A stretch of DNA of 64,000 bases from Streptomyces sp. SID13726 (lineage in GTDB: Bacteria; Actinomycetota; Actinomycetes; Streptomycetales; Streptomycetaceae): positions 124,001 to 188,000 of the forward strand of contig NZ_JAAGLY010000005.1 of assembly GCF_010548375.1 (NCBI RefSeq), read 5' to 3'. Every line of letters begins with the position of its first letter. The stretch's first letter is position 1. Positions 7,983-16,542 of the stretch are shown here, in pieces. Made by a program: the position numbers and the translations under genes. The notes under the pieces were generated by a model. It saw only the letters and a list, made by a program, of their open reading frames with translations. It was not told the origin of the DNA and did not search any database.

Positions 7983-8043
7983 CCGGGACCGGGCGGAGTA
8001 CGGGATCGGCCGGAGCGGGGGCCGGCTCGTAGCGTCGAGGGCG

Positions 8044-8083
8044 CCGAGAACGACCAGGCGATACCGAGAACGACCAAGCGATC
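8044..8083. repeat. Two 20-bp direct repeats in a leader
   Basis: Units at 8044-8063 and 8064-8083 match at 18 of 20 positions (core CGAGAACGACCA). They end just before the ribosome binding site of the small membrane protein gene. A regulator site or simple slippage could explain them. Confidence 0.6.
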
Positions 8084-8094
8084 TGGAGTACCCC

Positions 8095-8253
8095 GTGAAC
8101 CTTCTTCTGTGGCCCCTGCTCGTGCTCAGCGTGCTCGGCAACGCGGTGGCGTCCTTCACCCCCGCCGACACCGCCGTCCACCTGGCCTTCGGCACGGTCA
8201 CCGCGCTGACGGCGACCGCTCTCGTCGTACGGCGGCTGCGCATCGGCCCCTGA
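8095..8253 (+). CDS. Small membrane protein, 52 aa
   Basis: The GTG at 8095 has GGAG with a 6-nt spacer. It encodes 52 residues with two hydrophobic stretches (LLLWPLLVLSVLGNAVASF and HLAFGTVTALTATALVV) and a basic tail, VRRLRIGP. I know no function. It is divergent from the sensor kinase, and the shared palindrome between them suggests control by the same two-component system. Confidence 0.7.
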   Translation: MNLLLWPLLVLSVLGNAVASFTPADTAVHLAFGTVTALTATALVVRRLRIGP

Positions 8254-8260
8254 GACGGCC

Positions 8261-9355
8261 CTACTTGAGCCCGATCGCCGCGCAGTCCGCCGCGTAGGCG
8301 GCGGTGCAGATCTGCTGGACGGTGTAGACGCCGTCCTTGACGACCGTCTGCCGGATGTTGTCCTTGGTGAGGGCGACCACCGGGACCAGCAGCGAGGGGA
8401 TGTCGTCCTGGGTGGGGCTGTCGACCTTGTCGCGGATCAGCGCGTCGAACTGGAGGTCGCGGCCCTGGACCTTGTACACCGCGATCTGCGCCGCGTTGGT
8501 CGCCTCCAGCAGGAACGACTTGTACACGGTCATGTACTGCTCGCCCGCCACGACCCGCTGCACCGCCGCCAGACTCGCGTCCTGCCCGGTCACCGGCAGG
8601 GTCTTGGTGGCGCCCGCCTCCTTGAGCTCGTCGAGGACCGCGCCCGCCATGTCGTCGTTGGCCGAGTAGACGGCGGCGATGTTGTTCAGCCCGATGGAGG
8701 CGATCGCCTTCTTCATGTTGGCCTTGGCGACCGACGGCAGCCACTCGCGGGTGTCGTACTCCTTGGCGATGACCACCTTGCCGTTGAGCTCGCTCAGCGC
8801 GCCCTTCTTGAACAGGGCGGTGTTGGGGTCGGCGGGCGAGCCGTTCATCATGACGACCTTGCTGGTCTCGGCCTTGTCGCCGAGCGCCTCGACGATGGCC
8901 CGGCCCTGCACCTCGCCGACCAGTTCGTTGTCGTGCGAGACATAGGCGTCGATCGGGCCGCGGGCGAGACGGTCGTAGGCGATGACGGGGATGCCCGCGT
9001 CCTTGGCCTTCTGGACGTCCGGCTCGATCGCCTCGGCGTCGACCGCGTCCACGAGGATCACGTCCACCCCGTCGGAGACCATCTGCTGGAACTGCTCGCT
9101 CTGCCGCTTGGCGCTCGCCCCGGCGTTGGAGTAGCTGACCTTCCCCTTGCCGTGGGTGAGGGCCGCCACCTCCTTCTTGATGAGGGGGTAGTCGAACTTG
9201 TCGAAGCGGCTGGTGTCCCGGTCGGGCAGCAGCAGACCGAGCGTGATGTCGTCGCCCTTCTTCGGGCTCACGGCGGTGTTGCTGCTGCCGACTCCGCACG
9301 AGGTCAGCAGGAGGGCCGACACGCAGACGGCCATGACGGAGGGGAGGTGACGCAT
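8261..9355 (-). CDS. Sugar ABC transporter solute-binding lipoprotein (xylose-type)
   Basis: The 364-residue protein starts with a lipoprotein signal ending in LLLTSC and continues as a type-I periplasmic binding protein. Visible family blocks are ITLGLLLPD, VDVILVDAVDAEAI, GIPVIAYDRL, VVMMNGSPADPN, AVYSANDDMAGAV and LPVTGQDASLAAVQ. These match XylF-like (Peripla_BP_4) binding proteins that deliver pentoses to an ABC importer. AGGA lies upstream of the ATG. No permease or ATPase gene is adjacent, so it must work with components encoded elsewhere or act as a sensor. The ligand is inferred. Confidence 0.85.
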   Translation of the reverse strand: MRHLPSVMAVCVSALLLTSCGVGSSNTAVSPKKGDDITLGLLLPDRDTSRFDKFDYPLIKKEVAALTHGKGKVSYSNAGASAKRQSEQFQQMVSDGVDVILVDAVDAEAIEPDVQKAKDAGIPVIAYDRLARGPIDAYVSHDNELVGEVQGRAIVEALGDKAETSKVVMMNGSPADPNTALFKKGALSELNGKVVIAKEYDTREWLPSVAKANMKKAIASIGLNNIAAVYSANDDMAGAVLDELKEAGATKTLPVTGQDASLAAVQRVVAGEQYMTVYKSFLLEATNAAQIAVYKVQGRDLQFDALIRDKVDSPTQDDIPSLLVPVVALTKDNIRQTVVKDGVYTVQQICTAAYAADCAAIGLK

Positions 9356-9405
9356 GGCGATCCTGTGGGTGGGGGGCTGTCACGTAGGCGCAACAGTAAG
9401 TGCCC

Positions 9406-10104
9406 TCAATCCCGATCAAACGCCCTGACCGTTTCCTTCAACGGATCACCACTCGGCGTCCGCAACTGATCATCGATGCGCACAAGTTGTACGGCGGTCA
9501 GGGCGCGGATCATGAGGATCGCGGCGACGGCCGCGGCGACGACGGCGAGGTCGGCGACGAGCAGACCGGTCACTCCGCTGTAGGCGCGGGCGATGACGGC
9601 GTCCGAGTCGTCGACGCTCTCCAGACCGGCGCCGGTGAACATGCCGGCCAGCCACAGCACCCACCACACGTTCACCACGACCGGCAGCTTCCGGCCCGGG
9701 GCGGTCTTGCGGAACGCGTCGGCGACCAGGCCGCGCGGGATCCACAGGTTGGCCACCGGCACGATCCAGGAGGCGTAGACCCAGACGCCGGCGTACCGGG
9801 GGCGCTCGCTGGACAGGGCCCGCGCGTTGTCCCGCAGCCGCCACAGCCAGCCGATGAACGCGGCAGCGCACAGCAGGGTGATCAGATAGCCGACGCCGCT
9901 GACCAGGTGGTACGAGTTCTCCAGGGCGTTCAGCGGCCGGTGCCGTCCCTCGCCCTGGTCCGGCGGCCCGCTCGCCGGCACCCCGGCCACGGCCAGCCTG
10001 ATGTGCCACACGGCCCGCAGCGCCCACGCGGCCCCGGCGAGCCCCAGCGCGACGACGGCGATCCGGGCCGCCCCACGCAGCGGCCGAACGGCGTTCTCAC
10101 TCAC
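9406..10104 (-). CDS. DUF4328 membrane protein
   Basis: This 232-residue membrane protein has about five hydrophobic helices and the DUF4328 signature VYASWIVPVANLWIPRGLVADAFR near residues 108-132. The family occurs widely in Streptomyces and has no established function. A charged tail, DDQLRTPSGDPLKETVRAFDRD, follows the last helix. It sits upstream of the sugar-binding lipoprotein on the same strand with about 50 bp between them, so cotranscription is possible. Confidence 0.75.
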   Translation of the reverse strand: MSENAVRPLRGAARIAVVALGLAGAAWALRAVWHIRLAVAGVPASGPPDQGEGRHRPLNALENSYHLVSGVGYLITLLCAAAFIGWLWRLRDNARALSSERPRYAGVWVYASWIVPVANLWIPRGLVADAFRKTAPGRKLPVVVNVWWVLWLAGMFTGAGLESVDDSDAVIARAYSGVTGLLVADLAVVAAAVAAILMIRALTAVQLVRIDDQLRTPSGDPLKETVRAFDRD

Positions 10105-10274
10105 GGTGTCCCCCTTCGAAAGGTCACTTCACCCCGTCATCGTCGCGAGGGCACCGAACGGTTCACGCGCCACCCCGTCATCGCACCGAATCCGCGAACG
10201 GCCGATACTGCTCTCCTGCGCCGCCGGCGCCGGCAGCCGCCCCGACCGTCCCGAGCAGCGAGGAAGTGACCGAC

Positions 10275-10769
10275 ATGCCTCTCGACGACCAGCGGATGTG
10301 GGCGCTTCTGCGGGAACTCGACGATCCGGACCACATGGAGTTCCCCCGCGGCTACGACCACACCGCCACCCGGGCCCGGTTCGACCGGCTCGCGGCCGGG
10401 CTGGACCGGTGCTTCCGCTGTGCCTGCTCCGTCGATCGCGGGGTCCAGGACGCCAGCCACCACGGGACGATCCTCGTGCCCGCCGCCGCGACGGACAGCG
10501 GCGACCACATCAGCGTCACCGTGAGCAACTTCGGCGACCTCGTCGCCGTCACCCTGGGCAACCCCGGCAGCTACGGCGAGGAAGAGGAGGACCTCCTCCT
10601 CGAAAGGACCGACCGGCAGCGCCTCGACGCCGAACTCGGGGCGCTCGGCTACGTCACCGTCTCGGAGCATCTGCTCCGGGCCCGGTACGACGGTGTGAGC
10701 AGGCTCGCCGCCTCCTACCCGGCCGCGTACCCGCCGACCTGGTGGACCCGCTTCTTCGACTACCTGTGA
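10275..10769 (+). CDS. Hypothetical protein, 164 aa
   Basis: I do not recognise this family. The protein is soluble and acidic, with a Cys-containing segment (DRCFRCACSVDRG) and an aromatic C-terminus (YPPTWWTRFFDYL). The ATG at 10275 has AGGAAG upstream; a GTG at 10266 overlaps that site and is less likely. Codon use is typical for the region. Confidence 0.65.
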   Translation: MPLDDQRMWALLRELDDPDHMEFPRGYDHTATRARFDRLAAGLDRCFRCACSVDRGVQDASHHGTILVPAAATDSGDHISVTVSNFGDLVAVTLGNPGSYGEEEEDLLLERTDRQRLDAELGALGYVTVSEHLLRARYDGVSRLAASYPAAYPPTWWTRFFDYL

Positions 10770-10821
10770 GCGCGGACTACCTGTGAGCGCGCGGGAGCGG
10801 CTCCGCGCACCGCACAGCCAA

Positions 10822-10852
10822 AAGGCCCGGGTCGCCGAACGACCCGGGCCTT
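10822..10852. terminator. Bidirectional hairpin terminator
   Basis: A 13-bp perfect stem (10822-10834 with 10840-10852) with loop CCGAA separates two convergent genes. Confidence 0.85.
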
Positions 10853-10869
10853 CCTGGATGCCGTACCGG

Positions 10870-12468
10870 TCAGCGCAGTGAGCCGATGCGGTCCAGCCGC
10901 TCGTTCACGCCGTTGCGGAGTTCCGTCAGGGTCGTGCCCGGCGGGGCCACCGTCGGTTCGACGGACGGCGGCTGGGTCTCGTCCGCGCAGGTGGTGCCGC
11001 GGGCCGGGACCTTCAGGTCGACCAGGTAGCTCGTGATCGCGTCCGTGGCGCAGACGCTGCGGCCGAAGGCGGTGTGGCCCTCGGCGTCGAAGGTGAGCAG
11101 GCGGCCGTTGTCGAGCTCACGGGAGAGGGCCACCGCGTCCTGGTACGGGGTGTCCGGGTCACCGGTGTTGCCGACCACGAGGATCGGCGCGGAGCCCTTC
11201 GCCCGGAAGGAGCCGGAGTAGCGGCTGGGGTGCTCGCCCTTCCACTGGACGCAGGCCGTGGCGTGCTGGTGGTCGTAGGTCGGCGGACCGTAGGCCATGG
11301 CCGGGCCCAGCAGCGGGGCCAGCCTGGCGTTGGCCGTGACCTCGCGCTTGAGCAGGGCCTTGTCGGTCGGGTACTTCTTGTCGACGCACTCGACCGCGAC
11401 GTTCGGGTTGAGGAAGTCGTAGCTGGCCGGGGACGGCGGGCGCAGCAGGAACGACGTGTTGTCGCGCAGCTGCGCCTTGCGCAGGGCCTCGCCGAAGGAC
11501 GGCCATATGACCTTGCCCTCGTTGATGTTGAACATCAGCCGGTAGACCAGGGTGTAGCCGTTCGCCTGGCCCCCGTTGGCGGTGGGCACCGGGTTGGCGT
11601 CCAGGTCGGCCTTCAGCTTCTCGAACGCCCCGCGCGGGTCGCCGTCGCCGAAGCCGCAGGTCGCCTGGTCCGCCTTGCACCAGTCGAGGAAGCGGCCCAT
11701 CGCGCCGTCCAGGGCGAGGTACTGCGGGCGGTCGTAGGCGTAGGGCCGGTTCGTGTAGTGCTCGGGGTCGTAGGACCCGTCGAGCGCCAGCGCGCGGACC
11801 CGCTTCGGGAACATCGACGCGTAGACCGTACCGATGTAGGAGCCGAACGAGCGCCCGTAGTAGGTGAGTTGCTTCTCGCCGAGGGCCTGACGCAGCAGGT
11901 CGATGTCCCGGGCGACGTACTGGGTGCCGATGTACGGCAGCACCTCGCCCGCGTTCGTCCGGCAGCCCTCGTCGAACTCGGCGGCCTGCTTGACGGCCGG
12001 CTCGTAGGCGTCGGGCCCGGGGACGCCCTTGGCCGCCGTGACGGCCTGGGTGTACGTCGGGTCGTCCCAGCACACGACCTGCGAGCTGCGGCCGACACCG
12101 CGCACGTCGTACCCGAAGACGTCGAAGTCGTCGCGCAGGGCCTTCGGCAGGTCCGCGTGGTTGCCGCGCACGAAGTCGACCCCGGAGTTTCCGGGGCCGC
12201 CGGGCTGGAGGAAGAGGGTGCCCTTGCGGTGGGCGGGGTCGGCGGCCGGCTTGCGTATGACGGCCAGCGTGATGGTCTTCCCGTCGGGATCCCGGTAGTC
12301 CAGGGGCACCTGGGCATTGGCGCACTGGAAGCCGTCCTGGCAGTCCGACCAGGTCAGGGTCGGCACGGTCGGTGCGTCCTGGGCGGCAGCGGACACCGGG
12401 GACCCGGTCCAGGCCACGGCGAGCGCGCTCACCCCGGCTCCGGCGAGTCTGAGTCGTCTGAACTTCAC
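10870..12468 (-). CDS. Secreted S33 alpha/beta-hydrolase, tripeptidyl aminopeptidase type
   Basis: The 532-residue exported protein has a Sec signal (MKFRRLRLAG to VSAAA) and no lipobox. The alpha/beta-hydrolase fold shows QPGGPGNSG as the oxyanion region, the nucleophile elbow GRSFGSYIG, the acid Asp in GNTGDPDTPYQDA and the His in EGHTAFGRS. The C-terminal TAP-like region places it with Streptomyces tripeptidyl aminopeptidases and SlpD/SlpE relatives, which take tripeptides from protein N-termini outside the cell. Substrate preference is inferred from the family. Confidence 0.88.
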   Translation of the reverse strand: MKFRRLRLAGAGVSALAVAWTGSPVSAAAQDAPTVPTLTWSDCQDGFQCANAQVPLDYRDPDGKTITLAVIRKPAADPAHRKGTLFLQPGGPGNSGVDFVRGNHADLPKALRDDFDVFGYDVRGVGRSSQVVCWDDPTYTQAVTAAKGVPGPDAYEPAVKQAAEFDEGCRTNAGEVLPYIGTQYVARDIDLLRQALGEKQLTYYGRSFGSYIGTVYASMFPKRVRALALDGSYDPEHYTNRPYAYDRPQYLALDGAMGRFLDWCKADQATCGFGDGDPRGAFEKLKADLDANPVPTANGGQANGYTLVYRLMFNINEGKVIWPSFGEALRKAQLRDNTSFLLRPPSPASYDFLNPNVAVECVDKKYPTDKALLKREVTANARLAPLLGPAMAYGPPTYDHQHATACVQWKGEHPSRYSGSFRAKGSAPILVVGNTGDPDTPYQDAVALSRELDNGRLLTFDAEGHTAFGRSVCATDAITSYLVDLKVPARGTTCADETQPPSVEPTVAPPGTTLTELRNGVNERLDRIGSLR

Positions 12469-12708
12469 TGTTCTTGTTCCCCCTTGGGCTGGTCAAGCCT
12501 CAGAGAATCGGTTCTCTCACAGAGCAGACACAGAAAAACACGCGTCCCGGTTCCCACGATCGGCGGGTAGTCCCAGCGGCCTACCCGGGAACGGCCGCGT
12601 ACTGCGTTCCGAGTACCGGGGATTGTCGGCAGGCGCACGACGACATCGCCGCCGTCGTCCCGACAGCCTGGTGGGACCGTTCGGCACCAGATGTGGAGAT
12701 CCCCTGCC

Positions 12709-14919
12709 GTGGCTACTTTCCTTTATCGCGTGGGCCGACTGGCCTTCCGGCGGCGCTGGTACGTCGCCCTGGTCTGGGCGGCCGTCCTGGCCGCCGTCGG
12801 GCTCGGGGCGCTGAAGGCCCCGGCCGCCTCCGACGACGAGTTCTCCATGCCGGGGATCGAGTCCCAGAAGGCGTTCGACCTGATGGAACAGCGCTTCCCG
12901 GGGGCCACGGCCGACGGCGCGACCGCCAGGGTCGTCTTCGTCGCTCCGGACGGACAGAAGGTGACCGCGGCCGGCAACCGGAAGGCCGTGGAGGACACCG
13001 TCGGCGACCTGGCCGACGGCTCGCAGGTCGCCTCCGCGGTCGACCCCTTCCAGGCGAAGGCCGTCAGCAAGGACGGCACGACCGCGTACGCCACCGTCAC
13101 CTACAAGGTCGGCGCGAGCGACCTCACCGACGCGAGCAAGGCCCAGCTGGAGAAGGCCATCGAGGACGCCCGGCACGCCGGGCTGACCGTCGACGCGGGC
13201 GGGACCGCCATGGACGACGGCGGGGGCGCGGGCGGCGCGGCCGAGGTCATCGGTGTCGCGATCGCCGCGGTCGTCCTCCTCATCACCTTCGGCTCACTGG
13301 CCGCCGCCGGACTGCCGCTGCTGACCGCGATCATCGGCGTCGGCGTCAGCATGGCCACGATCCTCGCCCTCGCCGACGCGCTCGGCCTGTCCACCACCAC
13401 CGGCACCCTGGCGATGATGCTGGGCCTGGCCGTCGGCATCGACTACGCCCTGTTCGTCGTCTCCCGGTACCGGGAGGAACGCGCCAGGGGCCGGTCGGCC
13501 CAGGAGGCGACGGCCCTCGCGGTCGGTACGGCGGGCTCGGCGGTCGTCTTCGCGGGCCTCACCGTCGTCATCGCGCTGGCCGGTCTCGCGGTGGTCGGCA
13601 TCCCGATGCTCACCAAGATGGGCCTGGCCGCGGCGGGCGCGGTCGTCGTCGCCGTGTTCGTCGCGCTGACCCTGGTCCCGGCGTTCCTCGGCTTCTGGCC
13701 GAGCGCGGTGCTGCGCCGCAAGGACCGCAAGAGCGGCCGGATCGAGGAGGAGGCCGGGGACAACGGCGGCACCCGCTGGGCCCGGTTCGTGCTGCGCCGC
13801 CCGCTGCCCGTGCTGATCCTCGGCGTGGTCGGCCTCGGCGCCCTCGCGCTGCCGATGACCTCCCTCCAGCTGGGCATGCCGGGCGACGAGGCCAAGTCGA
13901 CCTCCACCACCGAGCGCCGGGCCTACGACGCGCTCGCCGAGGGCTTCGGGCCCGGCTTCAACGGGCCGCTGACCGTCGTGGTGGACGCCAAGGGCCACGA
14001 CGACGCGAAGGGGGCCGCGGCCACCGTCGCCAAGGAGATCGGCGCGACGAAGGGCGTCGTCTCGGTCTCCCCGGCACGCTTCAACCAGGCCGGTGACACC
14101 GCCGTGTTCTCGGTCGTGCCGGCCACCGCGCCGACCGACGAGAAGACCAAGGACCTCGTCACCACCATCCGCGGCGAGCGCCCCGGCGTCGAGTCCGCGA
14201 CCGGCGCCACCTTCGAGGTCACCGGCACCACCGCGCTGAACATCGACATCTCCGACAAGGTGCAGGCCGCGCTGGTGCCGTACCTGATCGTCGTCGTGGG
14301 CCTCGCGATCGTGCTGCTGCTCGTGGTCTTCCGCTCGCTGCTGGTCCCGCTGAAGGCGGCCCTCGGCTTCCTGCTCTCCGTCCTGGCCTCCCTCGGCGCG
14401 GTCGTCGTGGTCTTCCAGGAGGGGCACGGCGCCGGACTGCTCGGGGTGGAGACCACCGGCCCGATCATGAGCCTGATGCCGATCTTCCTGGTGGGCATCG
14501 TCTTCGGCCTGGCCATGGACTACGAGGTCTTCCTGGTCTCCCGGATGCGCGAGGCGTACGTCCACGGGGAGAGCCCGGACCAGGCGGTGACCTCCGGGTT
14601 CCGGCACAGCGCCCGGGTGGTCGTGGCCGCCGCGCTGATCATGATCGCGGTATTCGCCGGGTTCATCGGCGAGAGCGAGTCCATGATCAAGATGATCGGG
14701 TTCGGGCTCGCCTCCGCCGTCCTGCTGGACGCCTTCGTGGTCCGGATGGCGATCGTGCCGGCCGTGCTCGCCCTGCTCGGCGACAAGGCCTGGTGGCTGC
14801 CGAAGTGGCTGGACCGGATCCTGCCCCGGGTGGACGTCGAGGGCGAGGCGCTCACCAGGAACGCCGACCAAGCCGAGCCCGCGCCCGCCGGCGCCGGCCA
14901 GGAGACCGCACGCGTCTGA
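12709..14919 (+). CDS. MMPL-family transporter
   Basis: This protein of about 736 residues has the RND/MMPL duplication: an N-terminal helix, an extracytoplasmic loop, a block of about five helices (near 180-350), and a second half repeating that plan. Family marks are GLAVGIDYALFVVSRYREE near residue 245 and GLAMDYEVFLVSRMREA near 605. It probably exports a lipid or small hydrophobic compound using proton flux. GTG at 12709 is chosen for VATFLYRVG with GGAG ten bases upstream; ATG at 12691 is an alternative start. No dedicated regulator gene is adjacent. Confidence 0.88.
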   Translation: MATFLYRVGRLAFRRRWYVALVWAAVLAAVGLGALKAPAASDDEFSMPGIESQKAFDLMEQRFPGATADGATARVVFVAPDGQKVTAAGNRKAVEDTVGDLADGSQVASAVDPFQAKAVSKDGTTAYATVTYKVGASDLTDASKAQLEKAIEDARHAGLTVDAGGTAMDDGGGAGGAAEVIGVAIAAVVLLITFGSLAAAGLPLLTAIIGVGVSMATILALADALGLSTTTGTLAMMLGLAVGIDYALFVVSRYREERARGRSAQEATALAVGTAGSAVVFAGLTVVIALAGLAVVGIPMLTKMGLAAAGAVVVAVFVALTLVPAFLGFWPSAVLRRKDRKSGRIEEEAGDNGGTRWARFVLRRPLPVLILGVVGLGALALPMTSLQLGMPGDEAKSTSTTERRAYDALAEGFGPGFNGPLTVVVDAKGHDDAKGAAATVAKEIGATKGVVSVSPARFNQAGDTAVFSVVPATAPTDEKTKDLVTTIRGERPGVESATGATFEVTGTTALNIDISDKVQAALVPYLIVVVGLAIVLLLVVFRSLLVPLKAALGFLLSVLASLGAVVVVFQEGHGAGLLGVETTGPIMSLMPIFLVGIVFGLAMDYEVFLVSRMREAYVHGESPDQAVTSGFRHSARVVVAAALIMIAVFAGFIGESESMIKMIGFGLASAVLLDAFVVRMAIVPAVLALLGDKAWWLPKWLDRILPRVDVEGEALTRNADQAEPAPAGAGQETARV

Positions 14920-14933
14920 CCCTCCTCCCCCCA

Positions 14934-14967
14934 GGGGCCGCCCGTGTCGTACGACACGGGCGGCCCC
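14934..14967. terminator. Intrinsic terminator
   Basis: A perfect 34-bp palindrome (17-bp arms) follows the MMPL gene stop by 15 bp and ends in CCCCTT. Confidence 0.85.
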
Positions 14968-15009
14968 CTTCGATGACCATGGGTCCCAGTCCACCCACCG
15001 GAGAGCACG

Positions 15010-16245
15010 ATGACCACCAGCCACGAGCGGCGCTACACGGAGCGCCTGGAGGAGTTCTCGGACCGGCGTCCCTTCCTCGTCGACCTGTCGCTCGTCCTGG
15101 CGCTGATGGGTTCCGCGACCCTCGGCGCCTCGCTCACGATCCCGGGCGCCGAGCTGCCGTCCGACGACCGGTTCGCCGTGGCCCTCATGGGCGTGTCCTG
15201 TCTCGCCCTGCTCAAGCACCGCACCCACCCGCGCCTCACGGTCGTGGTGAACGCGCTCTGCGCCATGGTCGTGATCGCGCAGGGGTATCTCCTCACCCCG
15301 CTGCTGCTGGGTCCCGTCATGGCGTCGCTGTACTGGCTGGCCACCCTCACCGAGCGCAGGACCATCCGCCAGTACGGCCTCACGACCATGGCGATGCTGA
15401 CGCTCGCCGCGGCCTTCTCCGACTCCATGGACCATGTGTCGCTGATCCTGAGGACCATCGGCCCGGTGTTCTGGCTGCTGCTCCCGCTCGCCGCCGGCAC
15501 CATGACCCGGCTGCGGCGGGCCTATCTGGAGGCCACCCAGGCCCGCGCCGAGCACGCCGAACGCACCCGGGAGGAGGAGGCGCGGCTGCGGGTCACCGAG
15601 GAACGCATGCGCATCGCCCGGGAGTTGCACGACGTCGTCGCCCACCACCTGGCGCTGGCCAACGCCCAGGCCGGCACCGCCGAGCACCTCGCGCTGACCA
15701 ACCCGCGGCAGACCAAGCAGATCCTGCACGACCTCACCGGTACGACGTCGTCCGCGCTGCGCGAGCTCAAGGCCACGCTGGGCCTGCTGCGGCAGACCGA
15801 CGACGAGGGCTCGGCCCCGCCGGAACCGGCGCCCGGCCTGGCCCGGCTGCCCGAACTGGTCTCCTCGTGCGCGTCCGCCGGGATCACCGTCACCGTCACC
15901 ACGGAGGGGGAGCCGCAGCCGCTGTCCCCGGGCGTGGACCTGACCGCCTTCCGGATCGTGCAGGAGGCGCTCACCAACGTCACCAAGCACGCGGCCACCC
16001 AGACCGCGCACGTCCGCTTCCTCTACGCCGGCACCCGCCTGCTCATCACGGTCACCGACGAGGGCCCGCCCACCGCACCCGCCCCCGGCCCCGCCAAGGG
16101 CTTCGGCGTCATGGGCATGCGCGAACGCGCCCACTCCATCGGCGGCGAACTGCGCGCGGGACCGCGGCCGGAGGGCGGCTTCGAGGTGACGACGGCGCTG
16201 CCGTTGCAGCCTTCCGTGGCAGAGGGGGAGGAGCGCGAGGAGTAG
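15010..16245 (+). CDS. Orphan sensor histidine kinase
   Basis: The 411-residue kinase has four to five N-terminal membrane helices, a coiled linker (EATQARAEHAERTREEEARLR), the H-box ARELHDVVAHHLALANAQ and a GHKL domain with FRIVQEALTNVTKHA and GFGVMGMRERAHSIGG. This is the NarL-partner class, yet no response regulator gene follows. Downstream there is only a frameshifted frame and an IMPase. Its partner must be elsewhere or lost. The start ATG has GGAG close upstream. Confidence 0.9.
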   Translation: MTTSHERRYTERLEEFSDRRPFLVDLSLVLALMGSATLGASLTIPGAELPSDDRFAVALMGVSCLALLKHRTHPRLTVVVNALCAMVVIAQGYLLTPLLLGPVMASLYWLATLTERRTIRQYGLTTMAMLTLAAAFSDSMDHVSLILRTIGPVFWLLLPLAAGTMTRLRRAYLEATQARAEHAERTREEEARLRVTEERMRIARELHDVVAHHLALANAQAGTAEHLALTNPRQTKQILHDLTGTTSSALRELKATLGLLRQTDDEGSAPPEPAPGLARLPELVSSCASAGITVTVTTEGEPQPLSPGVDLTAFRIVQEALTNVTKHAATQTAHVRFLYAGTRLLITVTDEGPPTAPAPGPAKGFGVMGMRERAHSIGGELRAGPRPEGGFEVTTALPLQPSVAEGEEREE

Positions 16246-16258
16246 GAGGAGCGGGCGG

Positions 16259-16542
16259 GTGATGGTCCAGCTCCTCGGCACGGTCGCTCTCGTGACCCGG
16301 CTCGACGCACTCGGGCCACTCGGCGGAAGCCGTCCGGACACCTGGGAGCGGTTGACCAGCCCTACGGTCGTACGGCCTGGTCGATCGTGCCGAACATGTT
16401 CTGCGGCTCGGCGGAGGCGACGGCCGCGGTCCGGGCCCGGGACGAGCGGATCACCCTGTTCCTGACGGCGGAACTGGTTTCCTGGGGCGTGGACGCGATC
16501 ATCGGCAACGACGTGGAGGGACTGGTGACGAGCTGTGGCTGA
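16259..16542 (+). pseudogene. Frameshifted small gene of unknown family
   Basis: Coding-quality sequence begins at the ATG at 16259 (MVQLLGTVALVTRLDALG through DTWERLTS). Near 16360 it passes to another frame that reads YGRTAWSIVPNMFCGSAEAT through VDAIIGNDVEGLVTSCG and stops at 16542. Both parts have strong G/C third positions. The stop overlaps the IMPase GTG by 8 bp, so it was probably coupled to that gene. I cannot name the family. A sequencing error would give the same picture. Confidence 0.4.
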
